A stretch of 64,000 nt of DNA from Panax quinquefolius (Eukaryota > Streptophyta > Magnoliopsida > Apiales > Araliaceae): the NCBI GenBank assembly GCA_020205615.1, contig CM035170.1, positions 114,676,253 through 114,740,252 on the forward strand, read 5' to 3'. Position numbers and translations under genes: made by a program. How positions within the stretch are numbered: the stretch's first letter is position 1; the number at the start of each line of letters is the position of its first letter. A model generated the notes under the pieces. It was not told where the DNA came from, did no database searches, and was given only the letters and a program-made list of their open reading frames with translations. Of this stretch, positions 54,501-64,000 are shown in pieces.

Positions 54501-57500
54501 TGTTAAAGGCTTAGACTTCATTAAAGGCACAAGAAAGTAAACATGGAATTTGATTCCTTATTTTGCTGAAATTATGCGTAAACAAAGGAAATAGTGCCTA
54601 GTTTTAGGACTTTCTCAAGGCACAAGACACTATGAGGCTTTTCTGTTAGAGTTGGAGACTGAGGTTAAGATAATTGATGGGTTTTGTTAGTATGAGGTTT
54701 AGCATTCAAAAGAGTAAATAGCTGGTCTAATAATTATAATGTTAAGAATGGGAAGAAAAACAAACTAGATGTCATGCATAACATGTCATACATAGTTGTC
54801 ATGGTCTCTTAACATGAAATTATAGACTAACACCAGTAATTGCTTAACACTTACTTACCCACGAGTTGTGTCCCTCACCCCATGCTACAACTTTTCGATC
54901 TTCCATACTCCAAACTTGAACTAGATCATCTTCACCTCCAGTCAAGATGTATTTCCCATCCATGCTGTAATTTCATGTATTATCAGTCACTACTTTCTTT
55001 CAAGAAGAATGATAAATATATAAATAAAATATTAAAAAAAAAAAAAAATAGGAAAAAAAGCGGCGTTAGCTAGGAAATGTTAAAGTGGAAAAGATTGAAA
55101 AAACAATAATCACTTTGAGCTCCCACCTCCAAGTCTGACATAATAGAGCACCATAGTAGCTTTTTCCACCACATATAAGTTGCTCATTTTTGTAGTCAAA
55201 TACTCAGTAGATAACCTACAATCAATAATTGATTTCAAGAAATGACAAAGTTGAGTTATAAGAAGAAAACAAAACAAAACAAAACAAAACACTAGTAAGA
55301 TACAAATCAGATTGAGGTTCATACCATCCCTTCCAACAGTTGCAATGTAGGCTCCATCAGTTGAGAAAGCAATGCTTGTTCAGAACCTTAAAATATGCCA
55401 TCCGCAATTGGATTCTACATAGAAAATAAAACTACTTCAAAATGACTTCACTTGGAATGTAAACATGGAATTTGATGCCTTATTTTGCGAAATTATCGTA
55501 AACAAAGGAAATATTTGTGTTAATGCTTATAGCTAATTGTTAAAGGCTTAGACTTCATTAAAGGCACAAGAAAGTAAACATGGAATTTGATTCCTTATTT
55601 TGCTGAAATTATCGTAAACAAAGGAAATAGTGCCTAGTTTTAGGACTTTCTCAAGGCACAAGACACTATGAGGCTTTTCATTTAGAGTTGGAGACCGAGG
55701 TTAAGATAATTGATGGGTTTTGTTAGTATGAGGTTTAGCATTCAAAAGAGTAAATAGCTGGTCTAATAATTATAATGTTAAGAATGGGAAGAAAAAAAAC
55801 TAGATGTCATGCATAACATGTCATACATAGTTGTCATGGTCTCTTAACATGAAATTATAGACTAACACCAATAATTGCTTAACACTTACTTACCCACGAG
55901 TTGTGTCCCTCACCCCATGCTACAACTTTTCGATCTTCCATACTCCAAACTTGAACTAGATCATCTTCACCTCCAGGTCAAGATGTATTTCCCATCCATG
56001 TCTTGTAATTTCATGTATTATCACTCCACTACTTTCTTCAAGAAGAATGATAAATATATAAATAAAATATTAAAAAAAAGGAAAATAGGAAAAAAAAAGC
56101 GGTTAGCTAGGAAATGTTAAAGTGGAAAAGATTGAAAAAAATAATCACTTTGAGCTCCCACCTCCAAGTGCAAACATAATAGAGCACCATAGTAGCTTTT
56201 TCCACCACATATAATTTGCTCATTTTTGTAGTCAAATACTCGTAGATAACCTACAATCAATAATTGATTTCAGCAAATGACAGTGAGTTATAAGAAGAAA
56301 ACAAAACAAAACAAAACAAAACACTAGTAAGATACAAATCAGATTGAGGTTCATACCATCCCTTCCAACAGTTTGCAATGTAGGCTCCATCGGGTTGAGA
56401 AAGCAATGCTCATTCATCGAACCTTGGCAAATATGCCATCTGGCAATTGGATTCTACATAGAAAATAAAACTACTTCAAAATGACTTCACTTGGAATGTA
56501 AACATGGAATTTGATGCCTTATTTTGCCGAAATTATGCGTAAACAAAGGAAATATTTGTGTTAATGCTTATAGCTAATTGTTAAAGGCTTAGACTTCATT
56601 AAAGGCACAAGAAAGTAAACATGGAATTTGATTCCTTATTTTGCTGAAATTATGCGTAAACAAAGGAAATAGTGCCTAGTTTTAGGACTTTCTCAAGGCA
56701 CAAGACACTATGAGGCTTTTACATTAGAGTTGGAGACCGAGGTTAAGATAATTGATGGGTTTTGTTAGTATGAGGTTTAGCATTCAAAAGAGTAAATAGC
56801 TGGTCTAATAATTATAATGTTAAGAATGGGAAGAAAAACAAACTAGATGTCATGCATAACATGTCATACATAGTTGTCATGGTCTCTTAACATGAAATTA
56901 TAGACTAACACCAATAATTGCTTAACACTTACTTACCCACGAGTTGTGTCCCTCACCCCATGCTACAACTTTTCGATCTTCCATACTCCAAACTTGAACT
57001 AGATCATCTTCACCTCCAAATAAGATGTATTTCCCATCCATCTTTGTAATTTCATGTATTATCAATACACTACTTTCTTCAAGAAGAATGATAAATATAT
57101 AAATAAAATATTAAAAAAAAGGAAAATAGGAAAAAAAGCGAGTTAGCTAGGAAATGTTAAAGTGGAAAAGATTGAAAAAAACAATAATCACTTTGAGCTC
57201 CCACCTCCAAGTGCGAGATAATAGAAACACCATAGTAGCTTTTTCCACCACATATAAGTTGCTCATTTTGTAGTCAAATACTACTGTAGATAACCTACAA
57301 TCAATAATTGATTTCAGCAAATGACAAAGTGAGTTATAAGAAGAAAACAAAACAAAACAAAACAAAACACTAGTAAGATACAAATCGATTGAGGTTCATA
57401 CCATCCCTTCCAACAATTGCAATGTAGGCTCCATCAGTTGAGAAAGCAATGCTGTTCACTGAACCTTGGCAAATATGCCATCTGGCAATTGGATTCTACA

Positions 57501-58384
57501 TAGAAAATAAAACTACTTCAAAATGACTTCACTTGGAATGTAAACATGGAATTTGATGCCTTATTTTGCCGAAATTATGCGTAAACAAAGGAAATATTTG
57601 TGTTAATGCTTATAGCTAATTGTTAAAGGCTTAGACTTCATTAAAGGCACAAGAAAGTAAACATGGAATTTGATTCCTTATTTTGCTGAAATTATGCGTA
57701 AACAAAGGAAATAGTGCCTAGTTTTAGGACTTTCTCAAGGCACAAGACACTATGAGGCTTTTCTGTTAGAGTTGGAGACTGAGGTTAAGATAATTGATGG
57801 GTTTTGTTAGTATGAGGTTTAGCATTCAAAAGAGTAAATAGCTGGTCTAATAATTATAATGTTAAGAATGGGAAGAAAAACAAACTAGATGTCATGCATA
57901 ACATGTCATACATAGTTGTCATGGTCTCTTAACATGAAATTATAGACTAACACCAGTAATTGCTTAACACTTACTTACCCACGAGTTGTGTCCCTCACCC
58001 CATGCTACAACTTTTCGATCTTCCATACTCCAAACTTGAACTAGATCATCTTCACCTCCAAATAAGATGTATTTCCCATCCATCTTTGTAATTTCATGTA
58101 TTATCAAATCACACTACTTTCTTCAAGAAGAATGATAAATATATAAATAAAATATTAAAAAAAAAAGGAAAATAGGAAAAAAAGCAGTTAGCTAGGAAAT
58201 GTTAAAGTGGAAAAGATTGAAAAAAACAATAATCACTTTGAGCTCCCACCTCCAAGTGCAAGACATAATAGAGCACCATAGTAGCTTTTTCCACCACATA
58301 TAAGTTGCTCATTTTGTAGTCAAATACTCAGAGATAACCTACAATCAATAATTGATTTCAATGCAAATGACAAAGAGTTATAAG

Positions 58385-58415
<31 letters not shown>

Positions 58416-61051
58416 ACACTAGTAAGATACAAATCAGATTGAGGTTCATACCATCCTTCCAACAGCTTGCAATGTAGGCTCCATCAGTTGAGAAAGCAAT
58501 GTCATTCATCATCAACCTTAGCAAATATGCCATCCGGCAATTGGATTCTACATAGAAAATAAAACTACTTCAAAATGACTTCACTTGGAATGTAAACATG
58601 GAATTTGATGCCTTATTTTGCGAAATTATCGTAAACAAAGGAAATATTTGTGTTAATGCTTATAGCTAATTGTTAAAGGCTTAGACTTCATTAAAGGCAC
58701 AAGAAAGTAAACATGGAATTTGATTCCTTATTTTGCTGAAATTATGCGTAAACAAAGGAAATAGTGCCTAGTTTTAGGACTTTCTCAAGGCACAAGACAC
58801 TATGAGGCTTTTCTGTTAGAGTTGGAGACTGAGGTTAAGATAATTGATGGGTTTTGTTAGTATGAGGTTTAGCATTCAAAAGAGTAAATAGCTGGTCTAA
58901 TAATTATAATGTTAAGAATGGGAAGAAAAACAAACTAGATGTCATGCATAACATGTCATACATAGTTGTCATGGTCTCTTAACATGAAATTATAGACTAA
59001 CACCAGTAATTGCTTAACACTTACTTACCCACGAGTTGTGTCCCTCACCCCATGCTACAACTTTTCGATCTTCCATACTCCAAACTTGAACTAGATCATC
59101 TTCACCTCCAGTCAAGATGTATTTCCCATCCATCTTTTGTAATTTCATGTATTATCAGTCCACACTACTTTCTTCAAGAAGAATGATAAATATATAAATA
59201 AAATATTAAAAAAAAAGGAAAATAGGAAAAAAAGCAGTTAGCTAGGAAATGTTAAAGTGGAAAAGATTGAAAAAAACAATAATCACTTTGAGCTCCCACC
59301 TCCAAGTGCAGCATAATAGAGCACCATAGTAGCTTTTTCCACCACATATAAGTTGCTCATTTTTGTAGTCAAATACTCAGAGATAACCTACAATCAATAA
59401 TTGATTTCAAAGAAATGACAAAGTGAGTTATAAGAAGAAAAAAAAAAACAAAACAAAACAAAACACTAGTAAGATACAAATCAGATTGAGGTTCATACCA
59501 TCCCTTCCAATGATTGCAATGTAGGCTCCATCAGTTGAGAAAGCAATGCATTCATCGAACCTTGGCAAATATGCCATCCGCAATTGGATTCTACATAGAA
59601 AATAAAACTACTTCAAAATGACTTCACTTGGAATGTAAACGTGAATTTGATGCCTTATTTTGCGAAATTATGCGTAAACAAAGGAAATATTTGTGTTAAT
59701 GCTTATAGCTAATTGTTAAAGGCTTAGACTTCATTAAAGGCACAAGAAAGTAAACATGGAATTTGATTCCTTATTTTGCTGAAATTATCGTAAACAAAGG
59801 AAATAGTGCCTAGTTTTAGGACTTTCTCAAGGCACAAGACACTATGAGGCTTTTCATTAGAGTTGGAGACCTGAGGTTAAGATAATTGATGGGTTTTGTT
59901 AGTATGAGGTTTAGCATTCAAAAGAGTAAATAGCTGGTCTAATAATTATAATGTTAAGAATGGGAAGAAAAACAAACTAGATGTCATGCATAACATGTCA
60001 TACATAGTTGTCATGGTCTCTTAACATGAAATTATAGACTAACACCAATAATTGCTTAACACTTACTTACCCACGAGTTGTGTCCCTCACCCCATGCTAC
60101 AACTTTTTCGATCTTCCATACTCCAAACTTGAACTAGATCATCTTCACCTCCGATCAAGATGTATTTCCCATCCATGTCTTTGTAATTTCATGTATTATC
60201 AATCACTACTTTCTTCAAGAAGAATGATAAATATATAAATAAAATATTAAAAAAAAAGGAAAATAGGAAAAAAGCAGTTAGCTAGGAAATGTTAAAGTGG
60301 AAAAGATTGAAAAACAATAATCACTTTGAGCTCCCACCTCCAAGTGCAAAGATAATAGAGCACCATAGTAGCTTTTTCCACCACATATAAGTTGCTCATT
60401 TTTGTAGTCAAATACTCGTAGATAACCTACAATCAATAATTGATTTCAAAGAAATGACAAATGAGTTATAAGAAGAAAACAAAACAAAACAAAACAAAAC
60501 ACTAGTAAGATACAAATCAGATTGAGGTTCATACCATCCCTTCCAATATTCTTGCAATGTAGGCTCCATCAGTTGAGAAAGCAATGCATTCACCCGAACC
60601 TTGGCAAATATGCCATCCGGCAATTGGATTCTACATAGAAAATAAAACTACTTCAAAATGACTTCACTTGGAATGTAAACGTGAATTTGATGCCTTATTT
60701 TGCCGAAATTATGCGTAAACAAAGGAAATATTTGTGTTAATGCTTATAGCTAATTGTTAAAGGCTTAGACTTCATTAAAGGCACAAGAAAGTAAACATGG
60801 AATTTGATTCCTTATTTTGCTGAAATTATGCGTAAACAAAGGAAATAGTGCCTAGTTTTAGGACTTTCTCAAGGCACAAGACACTATGAGGCTTTTCTGT
60901 TAGAGTTGGAGACTGAGGTTAAGATAATTGATGGGTTTTGTTAGTATGAGGTTTAGCATTCAAAAGAGTAAATAGCTGGTCTAATAATTATAATGTTAAG
61001 AATGGGAAGAAAAACAAACTAGATGTCATGCATAACATGTCATACATAGTT
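48556..61051 (-). pseudogene. Array units 15-26: WD40 exon triplets, mixed integrity
   Basis: Unit 20 (from 53760) has intact exons B and C but a changed exon A. Unit 21 (from 54798) has an intact exon A but an altered exon B. Exon C at about 57387-57480 (unit 23) is intact apart from one Thr-to-Ile change. The other units carry small changes at the same sites as units 3-13. The most upstream exon C of the array starts at 60630. Confidence 0.7.
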
Positions 61052-61578
61052 GTCATGGCGTCGCCATGGTGACGAATAGGCGTCTTGGCGTTGCAGAAGG
61101 GCAAGACAATACCTTGGAAGCCAAGCCGCGAAGGCTCAGGCATTGGTAACGGACCCAAATTAAGTGATCAAATCATTTTTTACCATGACCCATCATAACC
61201 CATCATAACCCATGGACTTTTCCAATTACCCAAGTAACTCAACCCATGACCTTAACCTAACCCATGACTCTACTCTTTTGAATGAGAGTAATGCTCGTGA
61301 GGAGAGAAATGAAATACGTCAGAGTCGATGACTTTGCTTGAGCTATGACTAGAAACAGTAGTAGAGAGTGTAGACTTTTTCATAGTGTTAGTTATTATGA
61401 TTTGGATTTTAGTATATATAAAATTTTATTGTGCAATATATTTTTGAAATAAAATAAATAATGTATAAATTGTACATTGTTAATGACATGTCGTCATACA
61501 GACGCCATGGAGGACGCCTTATCGCCTAAGCGTCCTAGCGATCAACTACTGCCGCGTCCCGCCTTGGCACCGTGACAA
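61050..61578. mobile_element. GC-rich MITE at the right edge of the array
   Basis: The ~530-bp element has imperfect inverted ends: TTGTCATGGCGTCGCC at the left, and at the right the complement of TTGTCACGGTGCCAAGG. Both ends carry GGCGTC/GACGCC motifs, and the interior is AT-rich with CATAACCCAT repeats. No coding sequence is present. I could not find a clear target-site duplication, perhaps because the left junction took part in forming the array. It is probably a non-autonomous DNA transposon, superfamily unknown. Confidence 0.6.
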
Positions 61579-61955
61579 TTATGATGCCATAAGAATAATA
61601 GACTCTAAAACTAGGCACTATATGGCTCGTGGCCAACAAAAACAAAATTTTACCGAAATTCTCCTAGATTTAAAATGTAAAAACAAAATAAAAGTTGAAT
61701 GTTTCTTCCCAACATCTTTAATTAATGATAAACCAAGAATTAACTCTAATAAGCTTAAAATACAACTACAGTTCGCAGGGAGTTGGGCCATTGAATTGAG
61801 CAAACATTCATTTCTAATTCTTTAAATTGATTTTCATGACTTCCTTTATGGTCAACATCAACAAAGACTAACAACTACTTTTAGTACGCAACATTGACTG
61901 CATTCAAAGCCAAAGGAAATTTCAGACAGAAAAACCTTCCATGAATGGCATATAA
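61579..61955. other. Non-coding gap between MITEs
   Basis: No WD40 exon is recognisable on the minus strand. CTAAAACTAGGCACTAT at about 61606-61622 is the exact reverse complement of an intron segment of the array unit (ATAGTGCCTAGTTTTAG, near 34795). This hints at a small shared dispersed repeat. Overlapping short frames on both strands are not supported as genes. Confidence 0.5.
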
Positions 61956-61965
61956 GGTCATCATC

Positions 61966-62617
61966 TGTGTTACTCGAACTCGGGTGCGAGAATCTAAGTG
62001 TCGGACACGTGAAGTCAAAAAATAGAGGATATGCGGATATGAATCCAAATTTAGACACGGGTGCGGGGATACGGTATTGTTATGATTTTTTATGATGTCC
62101 AAATTCATATAGACATGCATTTATCATGAACCTTTTAAGGGTTGAAGTACAAAAATATAAAGAAACATTGGCAGAACTGAAAATACTAAAACTTCAGGGG
62201 CTACAATAGAAGAAAACAAAACTACAGGGACTAATAAATAATTTTTCAGGGGCTATTTCAAACTTTTAGAAAACTAGGGGGACTAAATTAAAAAACTATA
62301 AAACTATGGGGTACCTAACTGTAATTTTATATTTATTTTCAGATCTGATCTCAAATACTCAGAAGCTCGTTCGAAGAAAGAAAAAAGCGACAGTCGAGAA
62401 GAAAGAAAAAAGTGACAATCGATTCTTCTTCTTTTTCGATTCTTCTTCTTTCTCTTTCAGTCGATTCTGATTCTGATTCTTCTCCATCATCGCCATGCTA
62501 GCTGATTGTTATTACGTATCCGGATTGAAAGTACCGCACCCGACACAAATCCCGCACCCGTGTCGGATCGTGTCGACACGGGTACTCCATCAGAAGCAGT
62601 CGAGTCCGAGTAACACA
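61966..62617. mobile_element. MITE with 17-bp inverted ends and 10-bp target duplication
   Basis: The 652-bp element has ends TGTGTTACTCGAACTCG and CGAGTCCGAGTAACACA, inverted with one mismatch. It is flanked by a perfect 10-bp direct repeat GGTCATCATC (61956-61965 and 62618-62627). Subterminal CACGGGTGCGGG-type repeats occur on both sides. A 9-10 bp target duplication suggests a Mutator-like origin, but the assignment is tentative. Minus-strand frames here are element by-products. Confidence 0.85.
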
Positions 62618-62627
62618 GGTCATCATC

Positions 62628-62985
62628 ATATATAACACTACAATGTGAGAGTAGCCAGCAAAAAAGGATACTCCATGGAGCTAATTTAAAGAGTTATTTA
62701 GAATAAGTAGCAGATACATAAGCAAAGAGCATGCATGTGTGCAGCGACTTATAAAGTACTAAATCAGCAAGTACCGAATGATAAGGAAACGGACATCATA
62801 AACGAGTCACACTACAAGGAATAATGGCAAACAAAACATCAATTACAAAATAATATAAATATAAATTTTATTTTATTTAAGAAAGAAAATATTAACATAA
62901 GAGAGAAAACACAGCCAGAGGGGGCAAAAGGAGTTTGCACATCCTATAACAAGTAAGATATCGAATCACTTTTCTAGTTCCCAAG
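62628..62985. other. Non-coding gap between MITEs
   Basis: This is AT-rich sequence with no recognisable exon, repeat or RNA gene. It is probably WD40 upstream intron or intergenic DNA. Confidence 0.4.
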
Positions 62986-63722
62986 CAGTGTTCTAAAAAT
63001 TCCCGCCTAGGCGCTAGGGCCCCCGCCTAGGCGCTAGGCTCCCCTGACGCCTCACCTAGGCCCAAGGCGGCAAAAAAATCCCTCCAGAAAATTAGGCGGG
63101 CCATAGGTGGGGTCTAGGCGGTGAGGTTTTTTTTATTTTAATAACTACTCAAAACATATCTTAATATATTTATTTTTCTACTAATTTACCATATTCATAA
63201 TACATGTTGTAGCATATCAAATCACAACAAAAAGTGAACAATATCAAGTCAAAATGGATAATTTTATTATAGTTGTAATTTTTTGAACTTGTACCAACTT
63301 CAAATTATATAAATGATGATACATTTGTAATATTTAGTTTAATTCAATATAATTCTTAAATTTATGTTTAGTTTCTTAAGTTTTAATATTGCATTAAATT
63401 TTTGAAATTTGAAATTTTATTATTTAATAGCAATCTTGTTTATGAATAAAACTAATACGTTAAAAATATGTTTGAACTTTGAACAATTGCATGTTTGTGT
63501 TTAAACTTTGACATTAGCAATATGGATATGTGTTTGAACTTTAAGCAAATGCCTTTATTATCTTTATTATAGATTGTTTTATTTTATATTATTGTTTTGT
63601 TTGGATAAATGTAAGATAAAATATTAAAATTAGCTTAAAATAAAAATCCCAAGATAGGTCTCCTTGACCCCCTAGGCGCTAGGCCCCCCTCGGCCGCCCG
63701 CCTAGCGCCTTTTAGAACATTG
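62986..63722. mobile_element. hAT-type MITE, copy 2
   Basis: The 737-bp element has ends CAGTGTTCTAAAAAT and TTTTAGAACATTG with the same CGCCTAGGCGCTAGG-rich subterminal blocks and nearly the same AT-rich interior as copy 1 (29234-30031). The flanking 8-bp repeat is TTCCCAAG / TGCCCAAG (62978-62985 and 63723-63730), matching at 7 of 8 positions. Confidence 0.92.
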
Positions 63723-63730
63723 TGCCCAAG

Positions 63731-64000
63731 TAAAAATTTAACCCCTAGTATATCAAGCACTTCTAAAAAAGAAGTTTCACAATCTTATAGAGGCTGAATT
63801 GTAAATAGCGTTTACGATTATAACATCATTCATTTACCAAAAACCTAGGTAACTACTCATGTAATTTCACTGAGACTACAAGCTGTACTTGTGGCCTCAA
63901 ATTCACAAATTTTTTTAGACTTCAACATTAAGAGATGGACCTATATAATCAGAATACAAGTAAGAAGCTAATATCAATAAATAACCTATACTGCCAATTT
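63731..64000. other. Window end, no gene seen
   Basis: The remaining AT-rich sequence shows no credible exon on either strand. The N-terminal exons of the WD40 gene, if the gene is complete, should lie beyond this edge. Confidence 0.4.

Larger units (their letters stand above)
33963..61051 (-). repeat. 26-unit tandem array of a ~1.04-kb segment carrying three WD40 exons
   Basis: The marker GTCATGGTCTC (ATCATGG in unit 16) begins units at 33963, 35002, 36042, 37081, 38121, 39159, 40199, 41253, 42297, 43336, 44388, 45434, 46473, 47515, 48556, 49595, 50630, 51669, 52711, 53760, 54798, 55833, 56876, 57918, 58968 and 60010. The next GTCATGG, at 61052, leads out of the array. Mean spacing is about 1042 bp. 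Each unit holds, on the minus strand, exon C (94 nt), a 106-bp intron, exon B (88 nt), a 162-bp intron, exon A (106 nt) and a ~484-bp intron to the next exon C. The exons total 288 nt (96 codons) and start and end in phase 0, so unit-to-unit splicing would be in frame. Long AT-rich stretches are identical between units, while differences cluster at a few recurring sites. The array may be a real recent amplification or may be miscounted in assembly. Confidence 0.9.

Noticed and set aside
33963..61051. Reading the array as a centromeric or telomeric satellite, or as a CRISPR-like array
   Set aside because: The unit holds three spliced WD40 exons in the order and phase of the adjacent gene, so it is an intragenic segmental amplification; no spacer-repeat pattern is present.
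61858..62120. Minus-strand frames as possible N-terminal WD40 exons
   Set aside because: The translation does not resemble a WD40 protein and lies across the end of a MITE with a clear target duplication at 61956-61965.

Overview
The window is nuclear DNA of a eudicot plant. Spliced genes with GT-AG introns, plant-specific protein families, Ty3/gypsy chromovirus-type LTR retrotransposons, hAT- and Mutator-like MITEs and AT-rich spacers all point that way. The species cannot be named from the sequence.

Layout. (1) 1-17052 is a nest of decayed Ty3/gypsy elements of one related family. Element 1 (+) has a 5' LTR cut by the window start, a short degraded interior and a 3' LTR ending near 7743. 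It abuts tail-to-tail an inverted LTR (7744-10024). This is followed by a minus-strand pol fragment (10025-12900), a separate plus-strand LTR (12901-15334) and another truncated minus-strand LTR (15335-17052). (2) 17053-19800 is non-coding DNA studded with GTAACCAA/TTGGTTAC motifs. (3) 20517-23009 (+) is a three-exon LOG2/LUL-type RING ubiquitin ligase gene. (4) 23010-25950 is spacer with small tandem repeats. (5) 25951-31036 (+) is an eight-exon gene for a RING-CH membrane ubiquitin ligase; a hAT MITE sits in its GC-AG intron 4. (6) From 32218 up to the right side, on the minus strand, lies the 3' part of a WD40 gene of the WDR20/creC-like family. Its middle three exons sit on a ~1.04-kb unit present 26 times in tandem (33963-61051). 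(7) 61050-64000 holds three MITEs in what is probably an upstream intron or 5' flank of the WD40 gene; its N-terminal exons are not in the window.

The standout feature is the exon array. The three exons per unit are 94, 88 and 106 nt, together 288 nt or exactly 96 codons. The last exon ends in phase 0 and the first begins in phase 0. Splicing from one unit to the next would therefore keep the frame and add about two WD40 blades per unit. The array edges share a 7-bp GTCATGG microhomology, and the right edge coincides with the end of a MITE.

A strong caution applies. Differences between units fall at the same few sites, mostly beside CAG, CTG or CG, and are often indels, while long AT-rich stretches are identical. 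This looks like systematic long-read consensus error at modified cytosines. The same kind of error could explain an in-frame TGA in the last WD40 exon and the missing zinc-ligand histidine in the RING-CH protein. All three protein genes can be linked by family to ubiquitin: two E3 ligases and a relative of deubiquitinase cofactors.
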